This document shows, one piece after another, positions 36,544 through 46,134 of a stretch of 64,000 nucleotides of DNA. Position 1 is the first letter of the stretch. Every line of letters starts with the position of its first letter. The notes under the pieces were generated by a model. That model made no database searches. It saw only the letters and a list, made by a program, of their open reading frames with translations, and was not told the origin of the DNA. Location of the stretch: positions 21,480-85,479 of the forward strand of contig JAOZSR010000004.1 of NCBI GenBank assembly GCA_029939575.1, read 5' to 3'. The DNA is from Fidelibacterota bacterium. GTDB lineage: Bacteria; Fidelibacterota; UBA2242; JAOZSR01. The translations under genes were made by a program, and so were the position numbers.

Positions 36544-38556
36544 TTGCTTACTCGAATTAATATTAATGAACTCTTAAAAATTAAAATTCAAAAAATTTTT
36601 CGGAATATTATTCTGCCATTATTAATAATAGTATGTTTAATGTATTCCCACTGCTATTTTGAAGATATTCAACAACCGACAGAAGCGCAGCCTAATGACA
36701 CAATTACTGTAAAACTAACTATCTGTGAAGAATTTGCTGAAACAACTAATGCTCATAAAGGGATTGTAGGAATATTGATGCCCATTGATTGGTCATTTCT
36801 ATCAGGAAATTATGAATATGAGGTTAATAATGGATTGATGCTGGAATCTCCAGCCTGGACAGATTCTTTGGAATTTTATTATCCAGCAGATCAATATGAT
36901 GAATCTATGAAATGGATTTGCCTGATATCTGATACCGGTTATACTTATTCAAATACACCTTCTGCTGAAGTGACATTGCATTTACAAACAGGTAGTTTGG
37001 AAGGTTGTTTTAAATTAGCGTATCTCACCACTAAAGCTACAAAAGATCTTTTAGGTACCGGCAATACTGCATTTTCCTATCCCAACTTTATTGGCATTCC
37101 CGATTCCACTGTCTGCGATTGGGATGATACATCAGATTATGAATCTGAGCGGACTATAGAGTGGGAATCGATGTTTAATCGAACATCAGGTTGGACCGGA
37201 GCAGATGGAATTTATTCCATTCCCTTGTCTGGTAATGAAATTTATTCAACGGAAAATCCTGGAAGCACACTGTTTTTATTTAGTGATACTTTTATTGGGG
37301 ATGTTAATGATGCTGGAATTAGGGAAAACCATAGCCTTGTAAATAATACTATGGCTTTACTTGATGGCAACCAGCCGGTTGAGGAGAATATTGAATTTAC
37401 CTGGGGAATGAGCAATGAAGAACCGGTTGCTGTTTTTGTTCCAGACACGCCGGAATCACAGGAGGGTGATTGGTATTGGTTAATGGATGGAATTGCTCTT
37501 GATGATACAATTTATGTTTATGGTTTAAGACTCAGACATAATGATATTGGTGGTGCCTGGGGGTGGGATATTGTCGGAATTTCTTTGATCTCATTTAGAC
37601 TTGAAGATGGACTGAACCCGGTTGATGTGATTCAAATGGATACACCATTATTATATAATGGGGCGGACGGTTCTCAGATTGTAATAGGGCAGGCTATTAT
37701 GTCTTTGACTACAGAGTCCGGAAATCCGAATACTGATGGATATATTTATGTTAATGGTGTTCGTAGCGGATTCAATGGTAAAGAAATGGTATCATCAAGG
37801 GTTTTACCGGGAAATATTAGTAATTTTTCCGAATATCATTTTTGGAATGGGACAGAATGGGTTTCTGATATCCAGAAATGTGCAGCAATTACAAATCAAA
37901 TTTCAATGGAATATAGTCTGACCCCTTTAGCCAGTGACAAGTATATTGCAGCCTTTCAGCTAAATACAATGAGTCGTAGTGTTGCGATTCGTTTTGGAGA
38001 TAGTCCGGTCGGCCCTTTTGATCCTTATGAAATAATTTGGGATTGTCCGGAAAATGATGAGTATCAGAATGTTTTCACTTACAATGCCAAAGCCCATCCC
38101 CATTTATCAGAGCCCGGAAAACTACTTATTAGTTATAATGTTAATTCTTTTGGATGGGATTCCTTTACTTATGGAGATATTTACAGACCACGTTTTGTTA
38201 CACTGGATTTGACAGAGATTGAAAATGATATTGATATTCAGGATGATGATGATAATAAATTAGGACAATTTACTCTCAATCAAAATTTTCCTAATCCCTT
38301 TAATAATTCAACATCAATTGGGTATACAATAACAAAACCCGGTGAAGTCAATTTATCAATTTATGATTTGTCTGGTCGAATGGTGCGGAACCTGTTAAGT
38401 GATTATCGGCGACCTGGAAAATATTTACTAAAATGGAAAGGCATGGATAATCATGGTCGGGTACTCGCCTGTGGTTTATACATCTATCAACTTAGGATAA
38501 AGGCAGAGGATGGAGTATATTGGCAAAAAAACCGAAAAATGATTTACCTGAAATAG
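36544..38556 (+). CDS. Secreted protein: N-terminal beta domain, DUF5005/DUF4185-like beta-propeller, T9SS tail
   Basis: 670 residues. A hydrophobic segment (about 19-36) ends at a cysteine followed by F-E-D-I-Q-Q-P. Residues about 38-175 form a beta domain clearly related to the protein at 45212. A propeller-like region (about 200-570) has W-T-G-A-D-G-I-Y-S-I-P-L and L-F-L-F-S-D-T-F-I-G, the pattern I associate with DUF5005/DUF4185 glycosidase-like propellers. The last 85 residues are a T9SS type A tail with Q-N-F-P-N-P-F-N-N-S-T. The enzyme activity is unknown. The start is TTG 36544 with AGGA about 10 nt upstream; no ATG precedes the hydrophobic segment. The next gene begins within its last 37 nt. 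Confidence 0.7.
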   Translation: MLTRININELLKIKIQKIFRNIILPLLIIVCLMYSHCYFEDIQQPTEAQPNDTITVKLTICEEFAETTNAHKGIVGILMPIDWSFLSGNYEYEVNNGLMLESPAWTDSLEFYYPADQYDESMKWICLISDTGYTYSNTPSAEVTLHLQTGSLEGCFKLAYLTTKATKDLLGTGNTAFSYPNFIGIPDSTVCDWDDTSDYESERTIEWESMFNRTSGWTGADGIYSIPLSGNEIYSTENPGSTLFLFSDTFIGDVNDAGIRENHSLVNNTMALLDGNQPVEENIEFTWGMSNEEPVAVFVPDTPESQEGDWYWLMDGIALDDTIYVYGLRLRHNDIGGAWGWDIVGISLISFRLEDGLNPVDVIQMDTPLLYNGADGSQIVIGQAIMSLTTESGNPNTDGYIYVNGVRSGFNGKEMVSSRVLPGNISNFSEYHFWNGTEWVSDIQKCAAITNQISMEYSLTPLASDKYIAAFQLNTMSRSVAIRFGDSPVGPFDPYEIIWDCPENDEYQNVFTYNAKAHPHLSEPGKLLISYNVNSFGWDSFTYGDIYRPRFVTLDLTEIENDIDIQDDDDNKLGQFTLNQNFPNPFNNSTSIGYTITKPGEVNLSIYDLSGRMVRNLLSDYRRPGKYLLKWKGMDNHGRVLACGLYIYQLRIKAEDGVYWQKNRKMIYLK

Positions 38557-39923
38557 AGCCTATGGATATAATAAAAAAAATATTACAAATAATTGGATTT
38601 ATTGCTATGGGGTCAATATTTATTATCCCTTTCCTACTGAGCCATCCGGATGAATCAGATAATGGAAAAACAGAGATTAGTTACTGGCACAGTACTGGCC
38701 AGAAAGAGCAGTTACCTTATTATATTTCATCTTTTAATAAAGTTAATGAAAATATTCAGGTTAAATCAGTTGTTATTCCCTGGCAGGAGCAGGAAAAGAA
38801 AGTTTTAACCGCCCTGTTATCCGGGTCTACTCCCGATGTGATTAGTCAATTTTCACCAGTTGTAAAATGGGCATCTCGCATGGCATTGCGCCCCCTTGAA
38901 GATTTTATTGAAAGAGATAAGATTGATTCAACTCTCTTCTTCCCTTCATTATGGAAAGAAATGAAATGGCAGGGACATATATTTGCCTTGCCAATTTACA
39001 CGGCATCTTATGCCTTTTTTATCAATAAACGACTATTTCGGGAAGCCGGTCTGGATCCTGAAAAAATTCCACAAACCTGGCAGGAAGTACAGGAGTATTC
39101 CCGTAGATTAACAAAATATGATAATGATGGTTTTATAAAACAGATTGGTTTTATTCCTTTTTATCAGCAGGCTTTGGTGCCGGCTCAATCCACCTTGCCT
39201 ACTCCTATTATTTTAGCCTGGCAATTGGGTGCTGAATTTTTGATTGATGAAGGAGAAGTGTTAGATCTGGATAATCCCGGAATGAAAAAGGCGTGTAAAT
39301 GGGTTTTGGATTACATGGGTGATTTTCAGGAAGATAAATTTGCTGCTTTTACTGCTGGTTTTGGATATGGAGATCAGCATAGTTTTGTTTCTGAAAAAGT
39401 CGCCATGATGATCCTGCCGTCAACATTTCCCGAGCATATTGAACGTTACCATCCTGATTTGGACTATAAGATCGGCATGATTCCAAGTTTCCAGGGATAT
39501 GCAACAACCTGTTTTTCCGGATGCTGGTGGGTAGCGATTCCAAGAGGCGCCGCCAATCCTGAAGCATCCTGGAAATTTATCAGGCATATGACCGACAAGT
39601 ACGTTCAACTGGCAAGTGTTGAGGCAATGGAAGAAAATCTTTTTCCAGCCAATATACATGCGGCTTATGATAAGGAATTTAATAAAGATCGTGAGACCGG
39701 TATTTTTATTAAGCACATCGAGTTGGCACATTCACCGGCAGTAGTTCCAATGGCTCATGATGTGTTCTGGCGCGAGTTTTATAATTCTGTTGAACATATT
39801 ATGCATAAAAAACAATCTATAGAAGAAGCCCTGAAACAGGGCGAGGAAATGGTAAACCGTGAACTGCATAAAACCCTTCAATATGATAAATATGTTCGTT
39901 CAAAAATGGATTTTAAAGAATAA
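38520..39923 (+). CDS. ABC sugar transporter, membrane-anchored solute-binding protein (family 1)
   Basis: 467 residues. A short hydrophilic start is followed by one hydrophobic segment (about 20-42), then a periplasmic-binding fold with I-S-Y-W-H-S-T-G, L-S-G-S-T-P-D-V-I, F-I-N-K-R-L-F-R-E-A-G-L-D and T-W-Q-E-V-Q-E-Y, characteristic of MalE/UgpB-type sugar binders. There is no lipobox cysteine, so it appears to be held by an uncleaved signal anchor. It would deliver an oligosaccharide to the two permeases that follow (TAATG coupling). The start at TTG 38520 lies inside the previous gene with GGAG upstream; ATG 38562, 5 nt after that gene's stop, is a realistic alternative that keeps the anchor. 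Confidence 0.88.
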   Translation: MAKKPKNDLPEIEPMDIIKKILQIIGFIAMGSIFIIPFLLSHPDESDNGKTEISYWHSTGQKEQLPYYISSFNKVNENIQVKSVVIPWQEQEKKVLTALLSGSTPDVISQFSPVVKWASRMALRPLEDFIERDKIDSTLFFPSLWKEMKWQGHIFALPIYTASYAFFINKRLFREAGLDPEKIPQTWQEVQEYSRRLTKYDNDGFIKQIGFIPFYQQALVPAQSTLPTPIILAWQLGAEFLIDEGEVLDLDNPGMKKACKWVLDYMGDFQEDKFAAFTAGFGYGDQHSFVSEKVAMMILPSTFPEHIERYHPDLDYKIGMIPSFQGYATTCFSGCWWVAIPRGAANPEASWKFIRHMTDKYVQLASVEAMEENLFPANIHAAYDKEFNKDRETGIFIKHIELAHSPAVVPMAHDVFWREFYNSVEHIMHKKQSIEEALKQGEEMVNRELHKTLQYDKYVRSKMDFKE

Positions 39924-40849
39924 TGAAAAATATGAAAAACCTAATATCCTTTTGGAAATCTCCACTTCGTAGAAATCAGGCGCTACTTGGATACTTGTTT
40001 GTATCGCCCTGGATTTTAGGGTTCCTGCTTTTTGGGCTTTTCCCTATAATAATGTCATTGTATTACAGCCTTTGTCAATATGATGTATTGAGAATCCCCC
40101 GGTTCATTGGCATGAAAAATTATCATGAATTGATTATGAAGGATCCATATTTCTGGAAATCAATCTGGAATACGATGTTCTATACATTTTTTCGTACACC
40201 TCTGGCGATTATTGGTTCTCTTCTTTTAGCTGTCTTGGTTAATAATGCGGTTAGAGGCATTCGGTTTTTTAGAACAATCTATTTTATCCCGTCAATCATT
40301 ACCGGGGTTGTGTTGTCATCAATTTGGCTTTGGATGCTAAATCCACAATTTGGCTTAATCAATACTTTGCTGGCATTTTTCGGTATTCAGGGACCATTAT
40401 GGTTACAAAGTCCGGAATGGTCAAAACCATCGATTATTTTAATGAGTTTATGGTCAATTGGTGGTGGGCGAATGCTGGTTTTTTTGGCCGCCTTGCAGGG
40501 AATCCCACAACAAATGTACGAGGTTGTTGATCTTGATGGTGGTGGTTGGTGGAATAAATTTCGGCATGTGACAATTCCGATGGTCTCACCTGTGATTTTT
40601 CTCTGGATAGTGCTGGAAGTGATTTTTTCGTTCCAGGTTTTTACCGAGGCCTATGTTATGACCAAGGGTGGACCTTTGAATTCAACCATGTTTTACAATT
40701 TATATCTTTATTATAAAGCCTTTGATGATTTTAGTATGGGTTATGCCTGTGCCTTGGCCTGGCTACTGTTGGTGTTTATCCTGATTGTAACCCTTATTCA
40801 GTTTAAAATAGGACAAAAATTGGTTTATTATGAAGGAGAAAAATCATGA
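39923..40849 (+). CDS. ABC sugar transporter permease (MalF/UgpA type)
   Basis: 308 residues with six predicted membrane helices. The cytoplasmic EAA loop reads E-V-V-D-L-D-G-G-G-W-W-N-K-F-R-H-V-T-I-P, the docking site for the ATPase. The N-terminal F-V-S-P-W-I-L-G-F-L and late F-T-E-A-Y-V-M-T-K-G-G-P-L are typical of the MalF-side permease of carbohydrate importers. ATG overlaps the solute-binder stop by 1 nt, and the stop overlaps the next permease start (ATGA). The gene is cotranscribed with both. Confidence 0.93.
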   Translation: MKNMKNLISFWKSPLRRNQALLGYLFVSPWILGFLLFGLFPIIMSLYYSLCQYDVLRIPRFIGMKNYHELIMKDPYFWKSIWNTMFYTFFRTPLAIIGSLLLAVLVNNAVRGIRFFRTIYFIPSIITGVVLSSIWLWMLNPQFGLINTLLAFFGIQGPLWLQSPEWSKPSIILMSLWSIGGGRMLVFLAALQGIPQQMYEVVDLDGGGWWNKFRHVTIPMVSPVIFLWIVLEVIFSFQVFTEAYVMTKGGPLNSTMFYNLYLYYKAFDDFSMGYACALAWLLLVFILIVTLIQFKIGQKLVYYEGEKS

Positions 40850-41691
40850 AAATTGGATCTCCCTCACGAAAATTGATAAAATCAACAGTTACCTATATGT
40901 TTTTATTTGGAGTAGCAGCGATGTTGATTTTGCCTTTTTTATGGATATTATCTACTTCTTTAAAAGGGAATGAATCAATATTTCTTATTCCACCAAAATG
41001 GATACCCGAGCATTTTCATTGGGAAAATTATTCTAATGTATTTAAAAAAATGCCTTTTCTGATTTATTTACGTAATTCGATTTTTGTTTCTACAATGACA
41101 ATTGTTGGAACATTATTATCCAGTTCTCTGGTTGCCTATGCTTTTGCCTGTCTGAAATGGCCCGGGCGCAACGCATTATTTATTTTTGTATTAGCAACAA
41201 TGATGTTGCCAATGCAAGTGACGGTGATTCCCCTCTTTGTTCTTTTTAAAAATTTTGGTTGGCTGAATACTTTCAAACCATTGATTGTTCCGGCGTTTTT
41301 CGGTGGCGGTGCCTTTAATATTTTCCTGTTGCGTCAATTTTTTCTGACCATACCACGGGAATTGTTTGATGCGGCCAGGATTGACGGGTGTTCGGAATGG
41401 CGAATTTACTGGAATATTGTTTTACCTTTGGCAAAACCTGCCTTAGCGACAGTAGCAATTCTGACATTTATGATGACCTGGAATGATTTTTTCGGACCAT
41501 TAATATATTTATCTGACAAATTAAAAGGCACGCTGGCTTTAGGGCTGGCAATGTTTGTCGGGCAGCATCAGACTGAATGGGGTATGTTGATGGCTGCTTC
41601 TGTAATGATGATGATTCCCATGATAGTGCTGTTTTTTCTGTTCCAGAAATATTTTATAAAAGGTTTTATGATGAGTGGAATTAAAGGATGA
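40846..41691 (+). CDS. ABC sugar transporter permease (MalG/UgpE type)
   Basis: 281 residues with six predicted membrane helices. The EAA loop is D-A-A-R-I-D-G-C-S-E-W-R-I-Y-W-N-I-V-L-P, and the sequence P-M-Q-V-T-V-I-P-L-F and the final F-I-K-G-F-M-M-S-G-I-K-G are signatures of the MalG-side permease. It pairs with the MalF-type permease upstream (4-nt overlap). The ATPase gene is not adjacent; the only candidate in the window is at 60178, 18 kb downstream. The stop overlaps the start of the secreted GH38 gene. Confidence 0.93.
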   Translation: MKIGSPSRKLIKSTVTYMFLFGVAAMLILPFLWILSTSLKGNESIFLIPPKWIPEHFHWENYSNVFKKMPFLIYLRNSIFVSTMTIVGTLLSSSLVAYAFACLKWPGRNALFIFVLATMMLPMQVTVIPLFVLFKNFGWLNTFKPLIVPAFFGGGAFNIFLLRQFFLTIPRELFDAARIDGCSEWRIYWNIVLPLAKPALATVAILTFMMTWNDFFGPLIYLSDKLKGTLALGLAMFVGQHQTEWGMLMAASVMMMIPMIVLFFLFQKYFIKGFMMSGIKG

Positions 41692-44600
41692 TGAAAAAAT
41701 TATTAATTAGTATGTTTGTTTTTTCCGTAATGGGATTTGCAGATGACTATATTGACCTCTCTGATGCCGGTTTTATTCCGGTTTGGTTGACAGCCGGTCC
41801 CTTTGATCAGGCACTGGTCGGGTTTGGGCTTGCCGGCGATAAAAATTTAATTGATGAATGCAACATTAATCCTTATCAGGGAAAAAAAGAAAAAAGCAGT
41901 TTGGTGGAAAATGGTGAGTTAAGTTGGCAAGTTCAATCAATCCAAAGAAATGGATTTATTGATTTCAACAATCTTATTGGCCATTGGATGCCAGGTAAAT
42001 CTCCTGAAAAACTCTGGTATGCTACCGAGTCTTTTGCTTCTTCAACCGTTTTTTGTGAGCAGGAGCAAGATGTACAATTTTTAGTTGGAAGTAATTCGCG
42101 AATGAAAATCTGGTTAAATGGAAACAGTATCTACAAATCTGCACAGGAACGCGGAGCGCTGGCTGATCAGGATTCTATTTCAGTAAAATTTCAAAAAGGT
42201 AAAAATCATATTTTGGTACGGGTTGGTAATTCACAAAATAATTTAATTGTTGATTGGTTTGGTGGAACTCCCTGGGGTTGGGGCTTTTTTTTAAGAATTG
42301 TTGATTCTGCTCAAAAAGTACCTTCCGGAGTTAAACTTGTTTCGCCTTTGAAAATAAACAAAATCAGTTGTGACCTGAAATCTACATTTTTCTTTAAAAA
42401 GGATAAGAATCGACTGATGCAGAAAATCGATGTAACATTTTTTTCACCTGAGACTAAGAGTATGACTGCCCGATTACATTTAAGAATTGAAGATAATAAA
42501 TTTGATTTTGAATTTAATGATGTCAGGTGTGGCGATAATCGTCGTGAGATATATATTCCAGAGTTAATGGAAGACCGCAAAGCGAAATACATTTTTTCAC
42601 TTGGTGACCAAAAAGTTGAGAAACTAAAAGTTTTAAAAAAGCAAAAGCATTATAAATTGTATCTAACCATGACATCTCACATGGATATTGGATATACAAA
42701 CACTCAACCCATTGTAAAAGAGCGACATATCCAGACTATGCTGGAAGTATTGCAAAAATGTAGGGATGATTCGGATTTCCGCTGGATGGTCGAAAGTTTA
42801 TGGGTTTTTGAAGTATTTAAATCCGGTGTTTCTCAGGAAATATTTAATGATTTTATGAATTATGTAAAAAATGGTCAAATCGATATTTCACCGATTTATA
42901 CCAATCCTTTTACCGGTTGGATTGGTGTAGAAGAGATGATACGTTCTTTTGATTTGGCTGCTAATTATCATTCCTGTTATAATATTGATTTTCCTGCGGC
43001 AATGTACAATGATTCACCTGGAGTGTCCTGGATTATGCCCCAGATGTTGGAAATGATCGGAACCGGATTTTTAGCATGTGGAATAAATGAAATCTATCGT
43101 GAAAATAAATTACAAAGGGAATTGCCAAAGGTGTTTTTTTGGGAGGGTGCAGATGAGAGTCGTGTCCTGACTTATATTACAAATGCTTATACAGAAGGAA
43201 GGTATGTTGGATTGGAAAAAAATCCAATGGCTGTTGAGCAGATGCTTTGGACAAAATTAAATCACATGGAGGCAACTAATTATCCTTATGAGTTGGTTCT
43301 GTTGAATAGTGCTTTTAGTGACAATGCCGGAATTCCAAATGATCAATATGAGACAATTAAAAAATGGAATAAGCAATATGAATATCCCAGGATACAAGCT
43401 GCAACTCTTGGTGAATTTGCCAAAGATTTTTCTGAGCGTTATAAGTCCGGACTTCCGGTTATTAAAGGTGACTGGACCTCTAACTGGGATATTTTTTACC
43501 AGAGTGAGCCGAAAGAATTTATTGGCGTGCGATCAATTCAACATCAATTATTGTCTGTAGAAAAATTATCAACTATCAATTGGCTGTTAAATCCGGATAT
43601 CCGATTTCCTGGAAAAGACTTAGACGAAGCTTATCAAATGTTACTTCATTTTTCCGGTCATGGTTCCGGTCTCGAAGCCGGTTTTGGAACACCGGAAGAT
43701 AATGTGAGTACAATGGCTTTTCGCAAGGGATATATTGATCAGGCGAATTTGATTAGCGATGAACTCTGGCAGCGTAGTTTGTATCGCTTTTATACACCTC
43801 ACACCAGTTTTGAAAGCGAAGGTATATTGCTGTTTAATTCTTTGTCCTGGGAAAGAAATGCTGAAGTAGAAATACCGTTTAAAACTGACCGGAAACTAAC
43901 ATTTAATATTATTGATTTGGTGACGGGCGAGAATGTGCCCTATTTTTCAAAAAATAATAAAATCAGGTTTATTGCCAGGGATTTACCATCACTTGGATAT
44001 AAAAAATATAAAATAGCCCCCAATCCAAATAAAAATCAATTTGTTAAAAAGGATTTAATATTAACTGACAAAAGCATTGAAAATCTGTTTTTTCGGATTG
44101 TTTTTAATGCTGATGCTGACAAAGTAACTCAAATTATTGATAAAAGAACAAATCAGAATTTGATTGGAAAAACCGATCACTATTCTTTTGCTCAACCTAT
44201 TGTAAAACATGGTATGCAAAATGAGGGATTCAAAACAATTAATCAGGATAAACCTCAATTCAACATTATTGATGAACGTCCGGTCAGACTTATTTTACAA
44301 TTAAAGTATGATCAGGAACTATTTGAATCCACAGAATATATTTTGTGGTCTGATATTGAAAAAATTGGTATTACTCAGGTTCTTAATCTTGATATGCTCA
44401 CACCAACCGATATAATAGAAGAATATGGCCTGGCTTTTCCTTTTGAGATGAAAAAATCAGATGCAAATCTTGAGATAATAGGTGGATTTCTGAAACCACA
44501 AAGCCAGCGTTTACCGGGAATAGACCACAATGCTTTTTCTATTCGCAGATCAGTTGCTTTGTCAAATAAATCATCTTCATTTATATGGACAACCAAAGAT

Positions 44601-45125
44601 CGTCGTGTAATTCGGCTTGAGCATGATAATAAGCGACCTGTAATTATTTCTGATATAGTTAATAATTTTCCTGAAGCCTGGAACCGAAATCAGGATAATA
44701 GTGGTAAAATAAAACTGGAGTATTGTATTACAAGTTTTCAGGAATCCTTTAATCCGGGTCGTTCCTGTCGTTTTGGGTGGGAATTTTCTACTCCTGTAAT
44801 GGCTTATAAAAATTGGTTTAAAACCTTACCGGCAACAGAAGAATATTTTAAAATTGACAACGATCAGGTTATTGTGTTGGATATGAAAGTTGATAAAAGT
44901 AATGATTTCTGGATAATGGAGATAATGAATACAAATCCTGATAAAATACAGGAAGTGACAATTTCATCGAAATTTTTTCAAGGTCAAAAAATTCAGGCTG
45001 TTGATTTTTTGGGAAATATTAGGAAATCTTTTAAAACAGAGGCTGAGAAAATTCAGTTGAAAATAAAAGCAAACCAAATCATACGATTATGTATTAGAGA
45101 TCAATTGAGACAAATGAAAAATTAA
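41688..45125 (+). CDS. Secreted GH38-family alpha-mannosidase with N-terminal accessory domains
   Basis: 1145 residues. A signal peptide (1-18) is followed by a beta-sandwich region (about 20-315) with F-L-V-G-S-N-S-R-M-K-I-W-L-N-G, resembling a PA14/galactose-binding-like domain. The GH38 catalytic domain starts near 325: His331 and Asp333 in S-H-M-D-I-G-Y, and the nucleophile Asp442 in Y-N-D-S-P-G-V-S-W, followed by a late zinc-site His in F-S-G-H-G-S-G. The C-terminal beta domains span about 720-1145. GH38 enzymes hydrolyse alpha-mannosides with retention using zinc and two carboxylates. Secretion places it in the periplasm, where it could trim imported mannosides before the ABC importer. 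It is coupled to the permease gene (ATG overlaps its stop). Confidence 0.85.
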   Translation: MMKKLLISMFVFSVMGFADDYIDLSDAGFIPVWLTAGPFDQALVGFGLAGDKNLIDECNINPYQGKKEKSSLVENGELSWQVQSIQRNGFIDFNNLIGHWMPGKSPEKLWYATESFASSTVFCEQEQDVQFLVGSNSRMKIWLNGNSIYKSAQERGALADQDSISVKFQKGKNHILVRVGNSQNNLIVDWFGGTPWGWGFFLRIVDSAQKVPSGVKLVSPLKINKISCDLKSTFFFKKDKNRLMQKIDVTFFSPETKSMTARLHLRIEDNKFDFEFNDVRCGDNRREIYIPELMEDRKAKYIFSLGDQKVEKLKVLKKQKHYKLYLTMTSHMDIGYTNTQPIVKERHIQTMLEVLQKCRDDSDFRWMVESLWVFEVFKSGVSQEIFNDFMNYVKNGQIDISPIYTNPFTGWIGVEEMIRSFDLAANYHSCYNIDFPAAMYNDSPGVSWIMPQMLEMIGTGFLACGINEIYRENKLQRELPKVFFWEGADESRVLTYITNAYTEGRYVGLEKNPMAVEQMLWTKLNHMEATNYPYELVLLNSAFSDNAGIPNDQYETIKKWNKQYEYPRIQAATLGEFAKDFSERYKSGLPVIKGDWTSNWDIFYQSEPKEFIGVRSIQHQLLSVEKLSTINWLLNPDIRFPGKDLDEAYQMLLHFSGHGSGLEAGFGTPEDNVSTMAFRKGYIDQANLISDELWQRSLYRFYTPHTSFESEGILLFNSLSWERNAEVEIPFKTDRKLTFNIIDLVTGENVPYFSKNNKIRFIARDLPSLGYKKYKIAPNPNKNQFVKKDLILTDKSIENLFFRIVFNADADKVTQIIDKRTNQNLIGKTDHYSFAQPIVKHGMQNEGFKTINQDKPQFNIIDERPVRLILQLKYDQELFESTEYILWSDIEKIGITQVLNLDMLTPTDIIEEYGLAFPFEMKKSDANLEIIGGFLKPQSQRLPGIDHNAFSIRRSVALSNKSSSFIWTTKDRRVIRLEHDNKRPVIISDIVNNFPEAWNRNQDNSGKIKLEYCITSFQESFNPGRSCRFGWEFSTPVMAYKNWFKTLPATEEYFKIDNDQVIVLDMKVDKSNDFWIMEIMNTNPDKIQEVTISSKFFQGQKIQAVDFLGNIRKSFKTEAEKIQLKIKANQIIRLCIRDQLRQMKN

Positions 45126-45211
45126 AAGACAGTATTAACCTGCTAAACAGAGGTAATTATTAATAATTCTGTGAGGTCAGGTAATCCGGTCTGAAAAAAG
45201 GAGGAATTATT

Positions 45212-46051
45212 ATGATGAATGTTACAAAATTATTTGTAATGGGAAGTTTAATGGTAGGATTGTTAATGCTTGCTAATTGTAAATTTGAGGAGATCGATCA
45301 GCCGGAAACAGCTACTGCCGGGGAGCAAATCGAAGTATTTCTGACACTCTCAACAAGTGACTCGGATGCAAATGCAAAATATGGTATATTGGCCATGTTA
45401 CTGCCTGTAGACTGGACAGTTGATGGTGTGAATTATGATGGTGATTTTGGTCAGGGAACTACCCATTTTCTACATCCTGATAGTGCTGATAGTTATCCCA
45501 GTAATCAGGATTTTTGGGCAGATTCTCTTGAATTATACTTTCCTACCGAGGAAAATATGCATTGGGTTGTTTATGAATCCGACGAAGCTTATAGTTGGGC
45601 TGAAGTATCTTATATTGATGTGGTAATTGATATGACTGTAGGTAATACAAACGGCAGTTATGACCTGGGATATTTATGGACAGAAGCCTCTCTGGAACTT
45701 AATGATCCAGAATATTATGCAGATAGTTTGGGACATACAATTACAGTTACCGGAGGTACTGGTGTAACTGAGGAAATTCCGGTAGTTAATGAATTCAATC
45801 TCTCTCAGAATTATCCCAACCCTTTTAACCCGGAAACAAATATAGAATTTACATTGGCAGAAAAATCATTTGTAACCTTAACTGTTTATGACCTGCTTGG
45901 AAATCCAATCAGCATCCTTGTAAACAATATAAGAGAAGCTGGTATCCACAAAACCAAATTTAATGGTAGCCATCTGCCCAGTGGTATTTACCTTTATAAA
46001 CTTCAGGTCGGTGAAATGGCGAAAACTTTGAAAATGGTATTATCAAAATAA
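45212..46051 (+). CDS. Secreted lipoprotein-like beta domain with T9SS tail
   Basis: 279 residues. The leader ends in L-M-L-A-N-C-K-F-E-E-I-D-Q-P; the cysteine may be lipidated, although Asn before it is unusual. Residues about 30-185 form a beta domain homologous to residues 38-175 of the protein encoded at 36544 (compare F-E-E-I-D-Q-P with F-E-D-I-Q-Q-P and L-L-P-V-D-W with L-M-P-I-D-W). A T9SS type A tail follows (Q-N-Y-P-N-P-F-N-P-E-T). It lacks the propeller domain of its paralogue. The domain is of a kind seen in Bacteroidota surface proteins (I think of DUF4961, not certain). ATG has a strong GGAGGA 8 nt upstream, so high translation is expected. Confidence 0.7.
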   Translation: MMNVTKLFVMGSLMVGLLMLANCKFEEIDQPETATAGEQIEVFLTLSTSDSDANAKYGILAMLLPVDWTVDGVNYDGDFGQGTTHFLHPDSADSYPSNQDFWADSLELYFPTEENMHWVVYESDEAYSWAEVSYIDVVIDMTVGNTNGSYDLGYLWTEASLELNDPEYYADSLGHTITVTGGTGVTEEIPVVNEFNLSQNYPNPFNPETNIEFTLAEKSFVTLTVYDLLGNPISILVNNIREAGIHKTKFNGSHLPSGIYLYKLQVGEMAKTLKMVLSK

Positions 46052-46075
46052 ATATCTAATGAGCTAAGAATTAAC

Positions 46076-46100
46076 GGGGGGTGGGTTTTTCCTACCCCCC
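46076..46100. other. Strong intercistronic stem-loop
   Basis: A 10-bp GC-rich stem (gggggg-t-ggg pairing with cc-ta-cccccc, one G-T wobble) with a TTTTT loop, 25 nt downstream of the stop of the T9SS-tailed lipoprotein. No T-run follows on either strand, so it is not a classical terminator. It may stabilise the 3' end of the upstream message or partly attenuate transcription. Confidence 0.6.
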
Positions 46101-46134
46101 AAAAATAATGAGTTATATCAGAGTAGGATTGGTA

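Noticed and set aside
46076..46100. Hairpin as a rho-independent terminator
   Set aside because: No T-run follows the stem on either strand.
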